The notes: generated by a model from the sequence alone, not told the origin. A DNA stretch of 8,325 nucleotides from CBDATY01 sp965200445 (GCA_965200445.1 CBDATY010000008.1:1-8325); one strand, 5' to 3'. Counted from the first letter of the stretch, positions 1-7,865 are shown. Made by a program: numbers and translations.

Positions 1-138
1 GTGTTAGTATGAAGGACTAACTTATCCGTGTGGTTGAGTGTTGTTAGTTTGTACACGTAACTTATCCATCCATATGCTAGTGTGTGTGTCATGTTAGTAT
101 GCAGGACTAACTTCACCATACATGCTACTGTCTGTCTC

Positions 139-348
139 TGTCATGTTAGTATGCAGGACTAACTTAGGCATGCATGCTAGTGTATGCCTGCTCTCACCAT
201 GCAGGCGTAACTTATCCATCTATTCTGGTGTGTGTCGTGTTAGTATGAAGGACTAACTTATCCCTGTGGTTGAGTGTTGTTAGTTTGTACACGTAACTTA
301 TCCATCCATATGCTAGTGTGTGTGGTGTTACCATGTAGAACTAACTTA
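139..348. repeat. Long duplication, first copy (offset 2185)
   Basis: This holds the end of a D monomer, an E/F fusion with the rare GCAGGCGTAAC and CTATTCTGG variants (184-231), A with TATCCCTGTGG (232-273), B (274-319) and the start of C. By manual reading it matches 2324-2533 base for base. The match continues to the left with a single difference at 138 (c versus g). The shared rare variants mean the two segments are copies by descent rather than chance assemblies of common monomers. Confidence 0.8.
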
Positions 349-539
349 GGCATGCATGCTAGTGTATGCCTGCTGTCACCATGCAGGCCTAACTCATGTG
401 AGTGTTGTTACTGTGTACACGTAACTTATCCATCTATGCTGGTGTGTGTGTTGTTAGCACGTACGCCTAACTTGGCCATGCATGCTACTGTCTGTATGAG
501 TATTGTTACCGTGTACGCCTAACTTATCCGTGTGGTTGA
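274..539. repeat. B-C/D-E-F-G-H block, first copy (offset 3146)
   Basis: The block consists of B 274-319, C/D fusion 320-365, E 366-401, F 402-445, G 446-491 and H 492-539. The same order and lengths recur at 3420-3685, every junction being displaced by exactly 3146 bases. Scattered single-base differences show that the copies have diverged since duplication. Confidence 0.75.
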
Positions 540-763
540 GTGTTGTTAGTTTGTGCACGTAACTTATGCATCCATATGCTAGTGTGTGTGGTGTTACCAT
601 GTAGAACTAACTTAACCATACATGCTACTGTCTGTGTGTGTCATGTTAGTATGCAGGACTAACTTACGCATGCATGCTAGTGTATGCCTGCTCTCACCAT
701 GCAGGCCTAACTCATGTGAGTGTTGTTACTGTGTACACATAACTTATCCATCTATGCTGGTGT
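540..763. repeat. Clean B-C-D-E-F block
   Basis: B 540-585, C 586-631, D 632-683, E 684-719 and F 720-763 follow each other without fusion. B carries the GTGCACG and TTATGCATCC variants. F carries the ACACATAACTT variant that also marks the F copies at 1439-1482 and 3129-3172, all three lying directly before the same 61-bp chimeric monomer. The block is therefore useful for tracing duplication history. Confidence 0.8.
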
Positions 764-824
764 GTGTCGTGTTAGTATGCAGGACTAACTTAGGCATGCA
801 GGCCTAACTTATCCCTGTGGTTGA
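764..824. repeat. 61-bp chimeric monomer X, copy 1
   Basis: This monomer starts like A (GTGTCGTGTTAGTATG), takes the D core and tail start (CAGGACTAACTTAGGCATGC), continues with the E core (AGGCCTAACTT), and finishes with the A tail in its ATCCCTGTGGTTGA variant. It therefore has two CTAACTT cores. It reads as the product of two exchange events between different types. Further copies lie at 1483-1543 and 3173-3233. Confidence 0.8.
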
Positions 825-1482
825 GTGTTGTTACTGTGTACACGTAACTTATGCATCCATATGCTAGTGTGTGTGGTGTTACCATGTAGAACTAACTTAA
901 CCATACATGCTACTGTCTGTGTGTGTCATGTTAGTATGCAGGCCTAACTCATGTGAGTGTTGTTACTGTGTACATGTAACTTATCCATCTATGCTGGTGT
1001 GTGTGGTTGAGTGTTGTTAGTTTGTACACGTAACTTATCCATCCATATGCTAGTGTGTGTGGTGTTACCATGTACAACTAACTTAACCATACATGCTGCT
1101 CTCACCATGCAGGCCTAACTCATGTGAGTGTTGTTACTGTGTACACGTAACTTATCCATCTATGCTGGTGTGTGTCATGTTAGTATGAAGGACTAACTTA
1201 TCCGTGTGGTTGAGTGTTCTTAGTTTGTACACGTAACTTATCCATCCATATGCTAGTGTGTGTGGTGTTACCATGTACAACTAACTTAACCATGCAGGCC
1301 TAACTCATGTGAGTGTTGTTACTGTGTACACGTAACTTATCCATCTATGCTGGTGTGTGTCATGTTAGTATGCAGGACTAACTTAGGCATGCATGCTAGT
1401 GTATGCCTGCTCTCACCATGCAGGCCTAACTCATGTGAGTGTTGTTACTGTGTACACATAACTTATCCATCTATGCTGGTGT

Positions 1483-1543
1483 GTGTCGTGTTAGTATGCA
1501 GGACTAACTTAGGCATGCAGGCCTAACTTATCCCTGTGGTTGA
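1483..1543. repeat. 61-bp chimeric monomer X, copy 2
   Basis: By eye this is the same length and sequence as the copy at 764-824, and it is preceded by the same ACACATAACTT variant of F (1439-1482). It is followed by a standard B (1544-1589), whereas copy 1 is followed by a B whose head reads ACTGTG as in F. Confidence 0.8.
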
Positions 1544-2323
1544 GTGTTGTTAGTTTGTACACGTAACTTATCCATCCATATGCTAGTGTGTGTGGTGTTA
1601 CCATGTAGAACTAACTTAACCATACATGCTACTGTGTGTGTGTGTCATGTTAGTATGCAGGACTAACTTAGGCATGCATGCTAGTGTATGCCTGCTGTCA
1701 CCATGCAGGCCTAACTCATGTAGAACTAACTTAACCATACATGCTACTGTCTGTGTGTGTCATGTTAGTATGCAGGCCTAACTCATGTGAGTGTTGTTAC
1801 TGTGTACACGTAACTTATGCATCCATATGCTAGTGTGTGTGGTGTTACCATGTAGAACTAACTTAACCATACATGCTACTGTCTGTGTGTGTCATGTTAG
1901 TATGCAGGCCTAACTCATGTGAGTGTTGTTACTGTGTACACGTAACTTATCCATCTATGCTGGTGTGTGTCGTGTTAGTATGAAGGACTAACTTATCCGT
2001 GTGGTTGAGTGTTGTTAGTTTGTACACGTAACTTATCCATCCATATGCTAGTGTGTGTGTCATGTTAGTATGCAGGACTAACTTAGGCATGCATGCTAGT
2101 GTATGCCTGCTGTCACCATGCAGGCCTAACTCATGTGAGTGTTGTTACTGTGTACACGTAACTTATCCATCTATGCTGGTGTGTGTCGTGTTAGTATGAA
2201 GGACTAACTTATCCGTGTGGTTGACTGTTGTTAGTTTGTACATGTAACTTATCCATCCATATGCTAGTGTGTGTGGTGTTACCATGTAGAACTAACTTAA
2301 CCATACATGCTACTGTCTGTCTG

Positions 2324-2533
2324 TGTCATGTTAGTATGCAGGACTAACTTAGGCATGCATGCTAGTGTATGCCTGCTCTCACCATGCAGGCGTAACTTAT
2401 CCATCTATTCTGGTGTGTGTCGTGTTAGTATGAAGGACTAACTTATCCCTGTGGTTGAGTGTTGTTAGTTTGTACACGTAACTTATCCATCCATATGCTA
2501 GTGTGTGTGGTGTTACCATGTAGAACTAACTTA
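2324..2533. repeat. Long duplication, second copy (offset 2185)
   Basis: This is the partner of 139-348, with the same E/F fusion at 2369-2416. After 2533 the two copies differ. The copy here continues with a full C tail and a complete D (to 2602). The first copy jumps straight from the C core to the D tail at 349, so it is one 52-bp monomer shorter. E-F-G-H then follows in both. Confidence 0.8.
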
Positions 2534-2682
2534 ACCATACATGCTACTGTCTGTGTGTATCATGTTAGTATGCAGGACTAACTTAGGCATGCATGCTAGT
2601 GTATGCCTGCTGTCACCATGCAGGCCTAACTCATGTGAGTGTTGTTACTGTGTACACGTAACTTATCCATCTATGCTGGTGT
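2417..2682. repeat. Reference higher-order unit A-B-C-D-E-F, 266 bp
   Basis: This is an uninterrupted run of six monomer types: A 2417-2458, B 2459-2504, C 2505-2550, D 2551-2602, E 2603-2638, F 2639-2682. The same succession, with one or more members missing or fused, accounts for much of the array; for example F then A then B recurs at 1923-2054 and 4965-5096. The unit length is not a multiple of three, so it cannot encode a repeating protein in one frame. Boundaries are placed at the GTGT/CTGT junctions and could be shifted by a constant phase without changing the result. Confidence 0.85.
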
Positions 2683-2776
2683 GTGTGTTGTTAGCACGTA
2701 CGCCTAACTTGGGCATGCATGCTGCTGTCTGTATGAGTATTGTTACTGTGTACGCCTAACTTATCCGTGTGGTTGA
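2459..2776. repeat. Alternative higher-order unit B-C-D-E-F-G-H, 318 bp
   Basis: This overlaps the 266-bp unit but ends with the G-H pair (G 2683-2728, H 2729-2776) where A would otherwise follow F; B resumes at 2777. H carries the same GTGTGGTTGA tail as A, so A and G-H are interchangeable routes from F back to B. Full G-H pairs are also seen at 446-539, 3592-3685 and 3777-3870, and a fused single G/H monomer at 4645-4686. This gives two competing unit lengths, 266 and 318 bp, within one array. Confidence 0.82.
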
Positions 2777-3172
2777 GTGTTGTTAGTTTGTACACGTAAC
2801 TTATCCATCCATATGCTAGTGTGTGTGGTGTTACCATGTAGAACTAACTTAGGCATGCATGCTAGTGTGTGTGGTGTTACCATGTAGAACTAACTTAACC
2901 ATACATGCTACTGTCTGTGTGTGTCATGTTAGTATGCAGGACTAACTTAGGCATGCATGCTAGTGTATGCCTGCTGTCACCATGCAGGCCTAACTCATGT
3001 GAGTGTTGTTACTGTGTACACGTAACTTATCCATCTATGCTGGTGTGTGTCATGTTAGTATGCAGGACTAACTTAGGCATGCATGCTAGTGTATGCCTGC
3101 TCTCACCATGCAGGCCTAACTCATGTGAGTGTTGTTACTGTGTACACATAACTTATCCATCTATGCTGGTGT

Positions 3173-3233
3173 GTGTCGTGTTAGTATGCAGGACTAACTT
3201 AGGCATGCAGGCCTAACTTATCCCTGTGGTTGA
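3173..3233. repeat. 61-bp chimeric monomer X, copy 3
   Basis: This is the third copy, again behind an F with ACACATAACTT (3129-3172). It lies exactly 2409 bases after copy 1. The rare 10-bp fragment GTGTGGTTGA that follows F at 1001-1010 recurs at 3410-3419 with the same 2409-base offset, so copies 1 and 3 belong to one duplicated block. Confidence 0.8.
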
Positions 3234-3419
3234 GTGTTGTTAGTTTGTACACGTAACTTGTGCATCCATATGCTAGTGTGTGTGGTGTTACCATGTACAA
3301 CTAACTTAACCATACATGCTACTGTCTGTGTGTGTCATGTTAGTATGCAGGCCTAACTCATGTGAGTGTTGTTACTGTGTACACGTAACTTATCCATCTA
3401 TGCTGGTGTGTGTGGTTGA

Positions 3420-3685
3420 GTGTTGTTAGTTTGTACACGTAACTTATCCATCCATATGCTAGTCTGTGTGGTCTTACCATGTAGGACTGACTTAGGCATG
3501 CATGCTAGTGTATGCCTGCTGCCACCATGCAGGCCTAACTCATGTGAGTGTTGTTACTGTGTACACATAACTTATCCATCTATGCTGGTGTGTGTGTTGT
3601 TAGCACGTACGCCTAACTTGGGCATGCATGCTACTGTCTGTATCAGTATTGTTACTGTGTACGCCTAACTTATCCGTGTGGTTGA
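3420..3685. repeat. B-C/D-E-F-G-H block, second copy (offset 3146)
   Basis: The block consists of B 3420-3465, C/D fusion 3466-3511, E 3512-3547, F 3548-3591, G 3592-3637 and H 3638-3685. It carries private changes such as GTCTTACC, GGACTGACTTAGG and GCCACCATGC around 3470-3530, absent from the 274-539 copy. It abuts the left-hand block that matches 764-1056, so different parts of the 3.0-3.7 kb region derive from different parts of the first kilobase. Confidence 0.75.
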
Positions 3686-4644
3686 GTGTTGTTAGTTTGT
3701 ACACGTAACTTATGCAGGCCTAACTCATGTGAGTGTTGTTACTGTGTACACGTAACTTATCCATCTATGCTGGTGTGTGTGTTGTTAGCACGTACGCCTA
3801 ACTTGGGCATGCATGCTACTGTCTGTATGAGTATTCTTACTGTGTACGCCTAACTTATCCGTGTGGTTGAGTGTTGTTAGTTTGTACACGTAACTTATGC
3901 ATCCATATGCTAGTGTGTGTGGTGTTACCATGTAGAACTAACTTAACCATACATGCTACTGTCTGTGTGTGTCATGTTAGTATGCAGGACTAACTTAGGC
4001 ATGCATGCTAGTGTGTGTGGTGTTACCATGTAGAACTAACTTAACCATACATGCTACTGTCTGTCTGTGTCATGTTAGTACGCAGGCCTAACTCATGTGA
4101 GTGTTGTTACTGTGTACACGTAACTTATCCGTGTTGTTAGTTTGTACACGTAACTTATGCATCCATATGCTAGTGTGTGTGGTGTTACCATGAAGAACTA
4201 ACTTAACCATACATGCTACTGTCTGTGTGTGTCATGTTAGTATGCAGGCCTAACTCATGTGAGTGTTGTTACTGTGTACACGTAACTTATCCATCCATAT
4301 GCTAGTGTGTGTGTCATGTTAGTATGCAGGCCTAACTCATGTGAGTGTTGTTACTGTGTACACGTAACTTATCCATCTATGCTGGTGTGTGTCGTGTTAG
4401 TATGAAGGACTAACTTATCCGTGTGGTTGAGTGTTGTTAGTTTGTACACGTAACTTATCCATCCATATGCTAGTGTGTGTGGTGTTACCATGTAGAACTA
4501 ACTTAACCATACATGCTACTGTCTGTGTGTGTCATGTTAGTATGCAGGACTAACTTAGGCGTGTATGCCTGCTCTCACCATGCAGGCCTAACTCATGTGA
4601 GTGTTGTTACTGTGTACACGTAACTTATCCATCTATGCTGGTGT

Positions 4645-4686
4645 GTGTGTTGTTACCACGTACGCCTAACTTATCCGTGTGGTTGA
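4645..4686. repeat. Fused G/H monomer
   Basis: The head is G-like (GTGTGTTGTTACCACGTACG) and after the CCTAACTTA core the tail is that of H (TCCGTGTGGTTGA). The whole is 42 bp, where a G-H pair would be 94 bp. This is the expected product of an exchange or deletion between the two GCCTAACTT cores. It has C for G in the AGCACG motif. Confidence 0.75.
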
Positions 4687-4732
4687 GTGTTGTTAGTTTG
4701 TACACGTAACTTATGCATCCATATGCTAGTGT

Positions 4733-4928
4733 GTGTGGTGTTACCATGTAGAACTAACTTAACCATACATGCTACTGTCTGTGTGTGTCATCTTAGTATG
4801 CAGGACTAACTTAGGCATGCATGCTAGTGTGTGTGGTGTTACCATGTAGAACTAACTTAACCATACATGCTACTGTCTGTGTGTGTCATGTTAGTATGCA
4901 GGACTAACTTAGGCATGCATGCTAGTGT
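4733..4928. repeat. C-D pair duplicated in tandem
   Basis: C 4733-4778, D 4779-4830, C 4831-4876 and D 4877-4928 give two consecutive 98-bp dimers. A similar C-D-C run occurs at 3917-4060. This shows local dimer expansion inside the larger repeat order. D at 4779 has the private change CATCTTAG. Confidence 0.75.
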
Positions 4929-5180
4929 ATGCCTGCTGTCACCATGCAGGCCTAACTCATGTGAGTGTTGTTACTGTGTACACGTAACTTATCCATCTAT
5001 GCTGGTGTGTGTCGTGTTAGTATGAAGGACTAACTTATCCGTGTGCTTGAGTGTTGTTACTTTGTACACGTAACTTATCCATCCATATGCTAGTGTGTGT
5101 GTCATGTTAGTATGCAGGACTAACTTAGGCATGCATGCTAGTGTATGCCTGCTGTCACCATGCAGGCCTAACTCATGTGA

Positions 5181-5735
5181 GTGTTGTTACTGTGTACATG
5201 TAACTTAACCATCCATGCTACTGTCTGTGTGAGTGTTGTTACTGTGTGTCGTGTTAGTATGCACGACTAACTTACCTATCCATGCGTGCTAGTGTCTGTA
5301 TGACTGTTGTTACTGTGTACACGTAACTTAACCATCTATGCTGGTGTGTGTGTGTCGTGTTAGTATGCAGGACTAACTTATCCATCCATACTAGTGAATG
5401 TTCTTACTATGTAGGCCTAACTTATGTGAATGTTGTTAGTTTGTACACGTAACTTATCCATCTATGCTGGTGTGTGTGTTGTTAGCATGTACGCCTAACT
5501 TAACCATGCATGCTACTGTCTGTGTGTGTCGTGTTAGTATGCAGGACTAACTTATGTGAATGTTGTTAATTTGTACACGTAACTTATCCATCCATGGATG
5601 CTAGTGTCTGTGTCACTGTTCTTACTGTGTACACATAACCTATCCATCTATGCTAGTGTGTGTCGTGTTAGTATGCACGCCTAACTTGTGCATGTGTGTG
5701 TATAGGCCTGATATCATGTACACCTAATCAATCTG
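5181..5735. repeat. Diverged right edge of the satellite array
   Basis: Monomers here keep the TAACTTA core and the CTAGTGT or CTGGTGT tails but do not fit the fixed A to H types. Approximate units are 5181-5224, 5225-5295 (71 bp, two fused heads), 5296-5347, 5348-5396, 5397-5429, 5430-5473, 5474-5519 (G-like), 5520-5559, 5560-5607, 5608-5659 and 5660-5700. Several blend features that are type-specific further left, such as a D head with a short ATGTGA tail at 5520-5559. Traces such as ATGTACACCTAATC persist to about 5736, after which no periodicity is seen. Loss of homogeneity at an array edge is usual for satellites. Confidence 0.85.
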
Positions 5736-5736
5736 C

Positions 5737-6037
5737 ATACTTGCCCCATCTTCATGCCTAATATATATGTAATCCCTAAACTTATGCATTTTGGGTCACA
5801 ACAAAAAATATACTAAAACAAATATTTACATTTTTGAAATCATACCATGAACACATCCTGATCCTATGACATGCCATTGTTGCATAATTCATACTTGTTC
5901 TTCCAGCATATACTAAAAGAAATGATGCAATGTCAAATGCATGCTGGGTCATAAAAAAACTCTTGTGAAATCTCAGTATAATAAATTGACACTTTCTATT
6001 GCCGCTACTTCATGTTATGTCTAGCATAGCAGCAGCA
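5737..6037. other. AT-rich flank, no gene seen
   Basis: No frame of useful length, no RNA gene and no clear transposon end were found here. There is only weak internal similarity: TATACTAAAA(C/G)AAAT occurs near 5810 and 5910, and GCAT(T/G)(T/C)TGGGTCA near 5787 and 5940. These may be remnants of an old local duplication or just low-complexity resemblance. Confidence 0.5.
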
Positions 6038-6100
6038 ATGCGACGATCAAAACGAAGGCGTAAACCCCTCCCCAGGCATATACCTGGCCATTTCACTTTC
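6038..6100 (+). repeat. Possible dispersed-repeat fragment, copy 1
   Basis: Read on the plus strand, this runs ATGCGACGATCAAAACGAAG then GCGTAAACCCC and ends CCATTTCACTTTC. The minus strand of 6489-6561 reads ATGCAGCGATCAAAATGAAG, then GTGTAACTTCCCC, and ends GCATTTGACCTTC, with a spacer about ten bases longer. The order and spacing of the matching blocks suggest common descent. The alignment was made by eye over a short length, so it is only suggestive. The minus-strand open frame across this segment (6010-6219, 69 codons) has no recognisable domain and is not called. Confidence 0.4.
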
Positions 6101-6469
6101 AGGATTTTGTATTGATCAGATCCCCCACCCATAGTAAAGCTGTGCAAATTTGTCAAAATTGAAAATTTTAACAGTTTAAAGTGGAAACACCGTTGCTTTT
6201 TATGCTTTTTATTTAACACTTCGCATTATAACCGATCCGAACGTTGCATGTATTCCAATAAAATTACTGGTTACAACCTTTGATAATTCCAATACTTACT
6301 GGAATTGTCATTTCGTGCATATAAAATGAACCGACGGTTTTCAAAAGGCTAACTTTATATATAGATAGCTTTAATTGTAAACAAATTTTTTATAACAAGA
6401 AATTTGTACATCGGTTTCTTTTGCCATCGGAAAGCAAGTGTAGGTTCAAACGACTTCATGTTAGGTGAA

Positions 6470-6640
6470 CGAAATATTTTACAGCAAGAAGGTCAAATGC
6501 CCGCCCCTTGGGAACATCAATCGCACAGGGGGAAGTTACACCTTCATTTTGATCGCTGCATAATCTGAACAAAGCAGTTTTTACAACCATAGATATAGGA
6601 GACATATACTTAGTGCATGTCACCCAAATAGAACAATTCA
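6470..6640 (-). repeat. Dispersed-repeat fragment, left arm of inverted repeat
   Basis: The minus strand carries, in order, a block near GCACTAAGTATATGTC (6603-6618 region), the 15-base TCTCCTATATCTATG (6588-6602), GTGTAACTTCCCC (around 6530-6542), GCGATTGATGTTCCC, and CTTCTTGCTGTAAAATATTT (around 6472-6491). The same succession is found on the plus strand at 6770-6940. A 68-codon minus frame over this segment (6456-6662) is probably incidental or a worn transposon remnant; no family was recognised. Confidence 0.5.
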
Positions 6641-6769
6641 AGATGACGTTGCAACCGGACAAACAATTTTTGTATTACAAAAAATAGATTTTCAAGCTTT
6701 TTGATGGTTCGAGTGGACGTTTTGACCAGTTTTGTCAGTTTCCATGGATTCTTTCACTTTCAACACTTT

Positions 6770-6940
6770 AAATCATGTGCGCTAGGTATACGTCAATCTA
6801 GCTCTCCTATATCTATGTTTACAGCATATCAAACAAGATCCACACGCTGTAACCCACCAACGCTATTGTATCCAATAAATTGCCGAGATGATTATACCCA
6901 CAGGAGTGGTTTCTTGCAAAATATTACGTACATAGTATAT
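6770..6940 (+). repeat. Dispersed-repeat fragment, right arm of inverted repeat
   Basis: On the plus strand this has GCGCTAGGTATACGTC (13 of 16 bases as in the other arm), then exactly TCTCCTATATCTATG at 6803-6817, then CTGTAACCCACC, GCTATTGTATCC and TTTCTTGCAAAATATTACG (6910-6927). The shared order with the minus strand of 6470-6640 supports a diverged inverted repeat centred near 6700. The 96-codon plus frame over it (6701-6991) looks non-coding: no domain, no supporting splice or start context. Confidence 0.5.
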
Positions 6941-6960
6941 ATCCCAGGGTTCATTTCATG

Positions 6961-7272
6961 TAAACTCCACGCTGAAGATTTTCGGCGTTGAGTGCATGGA
7001 ATGCAGTCTGCTATGTATCTTATATATTTTGTGCGGACATGTACGTCCAAATATTACGATGCTAAATTTCAACCCTATGTCATCTCGCTTCATTCCTCTG
7101 TACATTGCAATTTGCCTGATGTAAGCAACTCACATTCCACACTGCAGAGTATGTCTTAGATGCAGGTGCACAAAATGCCAAGTAATTTTTCGTGCTGCAC
7201 AGATTTTGCTTCTAACAAAAACCAATTATTTTGATTATTATCTATTGTTTTTCAACAAAATTAACACAGTTT
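6961..7272. other. AT-rich stretch, no feature seen
   Basis: No gene, RNA or repeat could be supported here. The sequence is mixed AT-rich DNA with TATATATTTTGTG near 7021, which is not backed by any downstream reading frame. Confidence 0.5.
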
Positions 7273-7306
7273 CCTGTCGCGCACGACAGGCCATCCGAGA
7301 TTCTCG
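7273..7306. other. Two adjacent GC-rich palindromes
   Basis: CCTGTCG-CGCA-CGACAGG at 7273-7290 is a perfect 7-bp inverted repeat with a 4-base centre. Five bases later, CGAGA-T-TCTCG at 7296-7306 is a perfect 5-bp inverted repeat with a 1-base centre. Both lie in a CpG-dense stretch (to about 7340) inside CpG-poor, AT-rich DNA. They could be dyad protein-binding sites or part of a worn mobile element; nothing in the sequence decides between these. Confidence 0.6.
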
Positions 7307-7340
7307 ACAACCTCGTTCCCACGCTCTCGTCAGTGCTGAT

Positions 7341-7860
7341 TTAACCACTTTTTACAAAACTATATAGAGCCAACTTAAAATGGCCCGCCCACCCGCACCA
7401 AATTTTTCCCCAGCCACTGATGATAAACCGGGATATTTTTTTACATCGCCTAAGGGGCAAAACTAACAAAATATGTATTAAAAAAATCAAAATTAGACCT
7501 TTGGGCACAGATTCAGGGAAAAGGAAGGTCCTAGGTGCGCTAATTTTCTTTCTTTAAAAAATCTCAATGGCACTGTTGATTTACTCTGCAGTCTGGCTCA
7601 CATCAAAGCACAGAAGCCGGTCAGATCAATTGATTTCCATTCTCATTCAAAATATACCCAACTAATTATTTTTAACACTATTATATTTCAACCATGTGTA
7701 TACATACCAATAAATCAGCTCGGTAAATCAATCATAAGTTTGTGCGACTTTGCTTCATGCTGAATAACCGATATAACTCTAAATAAATACCAAAATCAAT
7801 GTAAATATCGAACAAATATAACAAATCCTCAGTACCAAAACAAAACTATAGATCCTGCTT
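7341..7860. other. AT-rich stretch, probable intron of the minus-strand gene
   Basis: No frame of interest was found. A weak imperfect hairpin pairs AAAATTAG and GACCTT (7489-7501) with AAGGTC and CTAATTTT (7525-7547). If the donor at 7861 is real, this is the start of an intron read on the minus strand. No convincing minus-strand acceptor with a polypyrimidine tract was found in it. Confidence 0.4.
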
Positions 7861-7865
7861 ACCTT
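7857..7865 (-). other. Candidate 5' splice donor AAG|GTAAGC
   Basis: On the minus strand the sequence is AAAAAAG|GTAAGCAGG, with exon end at 7863 and intron start at 7862. It matches the metazoan donor consensus MAG|GTRAGT at all but the last base. The exon would end in phase 1. No matching acceptor could be identified in the window, so the intron may extend past the left edge. Confidence 0.5.

Larger units (their letters stand above)
1..5700. repeat. Complex satellite/minisatellite array with eight monomer types
   Basis: The whole stretch is tandem repeats of 36 to 52 bp, roughly 120 monomers, and it continues past the left window edge. Every monomer has a head (GTGTTGTTA- or GTGTTAGTATG-like), a core close to CTAACTTA, and a tail ending either ATGCTAGTGT-like (long) or in a short form such as GTGGTTGA or CATGTGA. 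Recurrent types by key bases: A (42 bp) GTATGAAGGACTAACTTATC; B (46) TTTGTACACGTAACTTATCC with ATATGCTAGTGT tail; C (46) ACCATGTAGAACTAACTTAA; D (52) GTATGCAGGACTAACTTAGG; E (36) ACCATGCAGGCCTAACTCAT; F (44) ACTGTGTACACGTAACTTAT with CTATGCTGGTGT tail; G (46) AGCACGTACGCCTAACTTGG; H (48) ACTGTGTACGCCTAACTTAT with GTGGTTGA tail. Types are nearly invariant between copies but their order varies. The tandem structure is certain; the eight-letter alphabet is my manual classification. Function unknown. Confidence 0.97.

Noticed and set aside
274..3668. Several plus-strand open frames of 61 to 103 codons giving repeated Cys-rich peptides (CRTNLGMHASVCLLSPCRPN-like)
   Set aside because: They arise because neighbouring monomers happen to keep one frame open. 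Most monomer and unit lengths (46, 52, 44, 266 bp) are not multiples of three, the frames stop at monomer fusions, and there is no start context, splice signal or recognisable domain.
1..5180. Splicing branch points (GACTAAC, CCTAAC) in each monomer
   Set aside because: They match the loose branch-point pattern but are not followed by polypyrimidine tracts and AG at suitable spacing; they are part of the repeat core.
1..5700. CRISPR array
   Set aside because: There is no constant repeat separated by unique spacers. All parts of the monomers recur, unit lengths vary, and the flank is eukaryotic in character.
1..5700. Telomeric or subtelomeric simple repeat
   Set aside because: TTAG and CTAAC strings occur in each monomer but never as tandem TTAGGG, TTAGG or similar units.
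6010..6219. 69-codon minus-strand open frame
   Set aside because: No family recognised, no signal or domain. It overlaps a possible repeat fragment and is within the length expected by chance or from a worn mobile element.
6456..6662. 68-codon minus-strand open frame
   Set aside because: It coincides with the left arm of the inverted repeat; no recognisable domain or gene signals.
6701..6991. 96-codon plus-strand open frame
   Set aside because: The composition looks like translated AT-rich non-coding DNA. It has no domain, and the segment aligns in inverted orientation to 6470-6640, where the matching strand is read in another way.
7290..7340. tRNA or SINE B-box on the minus strand (GGTTGTCGAGAATC)
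   Set aside because: It needs an insertion to fit GGTTCGANTCC, and no A-box or cloverleaf could be found around it.
7561..7640. Plus-strand splice acceptor TTTACTCTGCAG with a following exon
   Set aside because: The short pyrimidine tract and AG are acceptable, but no open frame, donor or neighbouring plus-strand exon supports it.
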